From contig CAZNXJ010000008.1 in NCBI GenBank assembly GCA_964577115.1, forward strand, positions 124,001 through 188,000: DNA of 64,000 nt, read 5' to 3'. The notes beneath the pieces are model-generated. The model did no database searches, had not been told where the DNA came from, and saw only the letters and a program-made list of their open reading frames with translations. Of this stretch, positions 63,101 through 64,000 are shown in pieces. The position numbers and the translations under genes were made by a program. Origin of the DNA: CAZNXJ01 sp964577115 (GTDB lineage Bacteria > Planctomycetota > Planctomycetia > Pirellulales > Pirellulaceae). Within the stretch, counting starts at the first letter, position 1; each line of letters begins with the position of its first letter.

Positions 63101-63138
63101 ACGAGCCGGCCGCGGAAGCGCAGCCGGCTCGTTTTTTA
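63101..63138 (+). terminator. Rho-independent terminator after the heme protein gene
   Basis: A perfect 10-bp stem ACGAGCCGGC/GCCGGCTCGT with a 12-base loop is followed directly by six T. It lies 38 bases after the DUF3365 stop and would end the nsrR-DUF3365 transcript. Confidence 0.92.
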
Positions 63139-63356
63139 TTTCCCTTTCCCTCTCCGCCCTTTGCTCGACGCTCGAGATTTTTTGCCGCGTTCGGCACACC
63201 GTCCCGCTCCCCTTGTGCTCCGCGAGAAAAAAATTTTGCCCCGGCTGTCGAATCCTCACCGGTCTGCTCGACCAACTTGCAGAACCTCCATCGAAGATTG
63301 TCCGCCGACAACCGGCGGGCGGAGACTGCGCAATTCGCTAGTGGGGAGAACTCAAA

Positions 63357-63902
63357 ATGAATCGCTCAACCGAAACGACGACTCGCCGGGAAACTTCAGC
63401 CGCTCGTCCCCCGCAAGAAACCGCCGAAGCCGAAATCCGAGGTCTGATCGCCGACTGGTCTCGGGCCCTCGAAGCCAAAGACGTCACCCAAATGATGGCC
63501 AACTATTCGCCCGACGTGGTGCTCTTCGATGCCATTCCGCCGTATAAGACAATTGGCGTGGAAAACGTCCGGAAGGCATGGGAAGGATGTTTTCCGTATT
63601 TTCCGGAAAAATTCCGGTCCGAGCATCGTGATCTGACCATTCATGTCGACGGCGACCTGGCCGTCGTCCACGGGCTGCATCATTTCGCGCCAACCCCCGC
63701 CGATCATCCGTGCGGCGCGACGTGGTCGCGCATCACCGTCGTGTACCGGCGAATCGAAGGCCAGTGGAAAGTCGTGCACGAGCACGTATCGATCCCGTTC
63801 AATCCCATAACGCAGCAGGCGTTTTATATTCCTAATCCCGATGTCATTGAAGTGCCGTCGTACGAAAACGCAGGTGGTCCTTCCAAGGAGACGAATGAAT
63901 GA
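63357..63902 (+). CDS. SnoaL-like / NTF2-fold protein
   Basis: A 181-residue protein with an NTF2-like fold of the SgcJ/EcaC type: EAEIRGLIADWSRALEAKDVTQMMANYSPDVVLFDAIPPY then VDGDLAVVHGLHHF, and WSRITVVYRRIEGQWKVVHEHVSIPF. Members are small-molecule binding or isomerase-like proteins of unknown substrate. The 293-bp gap before it holds only the terminator and no gene. GGGGAG lies about 10 bases before the ATG. Its stop overlaps the next gene by 4 bases. Confidence 0.85.
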   Translation: MNRSTETTTRRETSAARPPQETAEAEIRGLIADWSRALEAKDVTQMMANYSPDVVLFDAIPPYKTIGVENVRKAWEGCFPYFPEKFRSEHRDLTIHVDGDLAVVHGLHHFAPTPADHPCGATWSRITVVYRRIEGQWKVVHEHVSIPFNPITQQAFYIPNPDVIEVPSYENAGGPSKETNE

Positions 63903-64000
63903 AGTACATGCTGTTGATCTATGGCGCCGAGGACAGCTGGACCGAAGAGGAACGTAAGGCGTGCATGCTCGAGTCGATGGGCATCTGTGATCAACTTGCC
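63899..64000 (+). CDS. YCII/DGPF domain protein, N-terminal part (3' truncated)
   Basis: The first 34 residues (KYMLLIYGAEDSWTEEERKA) match the start of YCII/DGPF-type proteins, small ferredoxin-like proteins often encoded beside ECF sigma factors (ECF42 group). The gene is translationally coupled to the SnoaL-like gene (ATGA) and runs off the window. If the usual association holds, an ECF sigma gene follows outside. Confidence 0.8.
   Translation, partial: MKYMLLIYGAEDSWTEEERKACMLESMGICDQLA

Overview
This window is a GC-rich (about 60 %) bacterial chromosome segment. It almost certainly comes from a planctomycete, probably of the Pirellulales type. The reasons are a large PVC-type membrane dehydrogenase fused to HEAT-like repeats and a CxxCH heme site, a neutral/alkaline-ceramidase-like C-terminus at the left edge, manganese/zinc ABC permeases carrying DtxR/MntR-like C-termini, a TadG-like protein followed by a small secreted protein, and several GTG/TTG starts. 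I saw no rRNA, tRNA, CRISPR array, transposase or prophage gene, so this looks like ordinary chromosome with several regulated islands.

Layout, left to right. 1-9.2 kb: ceramidase-like end, M20 peptidase, SprT-like protein, FemAB/GNAT-like acyltransferase, DedA-like membrane protein, two divergent MFS transporters and a YhdH-type oxidoreductase. 9.2-12.3 kb: a ferrous-iron operon on the minus strand (two FeoA, FeoB, and a tiny GTG-started FeoB-associated Cys-rich protein) with a Fur-like box. 12.4-20 kb: a metal-binding-type lipoprotein, DUF2007 plus methylglyoxal synthase, a site-2 protease with CBS domains, then the PVC-type dehydrogenase translationally coupled to two TIM-barrel amidohydrolases. 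20.1-22.2 kb: a minus-strand unit of a secreted protein and a TadG-like protein preceded by a clear cyclic-di-GMP-I (GEMM) riboswitch.

22.7-32 kb is the most interesting part: an ANTAR response regulator, BON protein, YbaK deacylase, universal stress protein, hemerythrin-like protein, sigma-54 response regulator, CBS-pair protein, APH/P-loop kinase fusion, second universal stress protein and a histidine kinase whose PAS domain keeps the FixL heme ligand and oxygen-sensing arginines. Three sigma-54-type promoters lie in front of genes of this block. The gene content resembles the mycobacterial DosR dormancy regulon but with different regulators, and I propose it is an oxygen/nitric-oxide-responsive dormancy module.

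32-47.8 kb: rhomboid protease, gamma-glutamyltransferase, fatty acid desaturase, the glycolate oxidase operon glcDEF, an MFS transporter, aconitase, a zinc-ribbon/GYF/DUF4190 protein and endonuclease IV. 47.8-52.9 kb: a Mn/Zn ABC importer operon whose two permeases each carry a DtxR/MntR-like C-terminal domain, with a perfect 16-bp AT-rich palindrome upstream. 53-64 kb: GNAT, a catalytic/non-catalytic M16 peptidase pair, a TPR-like ORF, a small secreted protein, ndk, TVP38-like protein, pyrF, PhzF-like, VOC and DoxX proteins, an NsrR-like nitric oxide sensor with its operator and a heme DUF3365 partner, and at the right edge a SnoaL-like gene coupled to a YCII gene cut by the window end.

Coordinates include stop codons. 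Functional calls rest on motif and family recognition by eye; no database search was possible.
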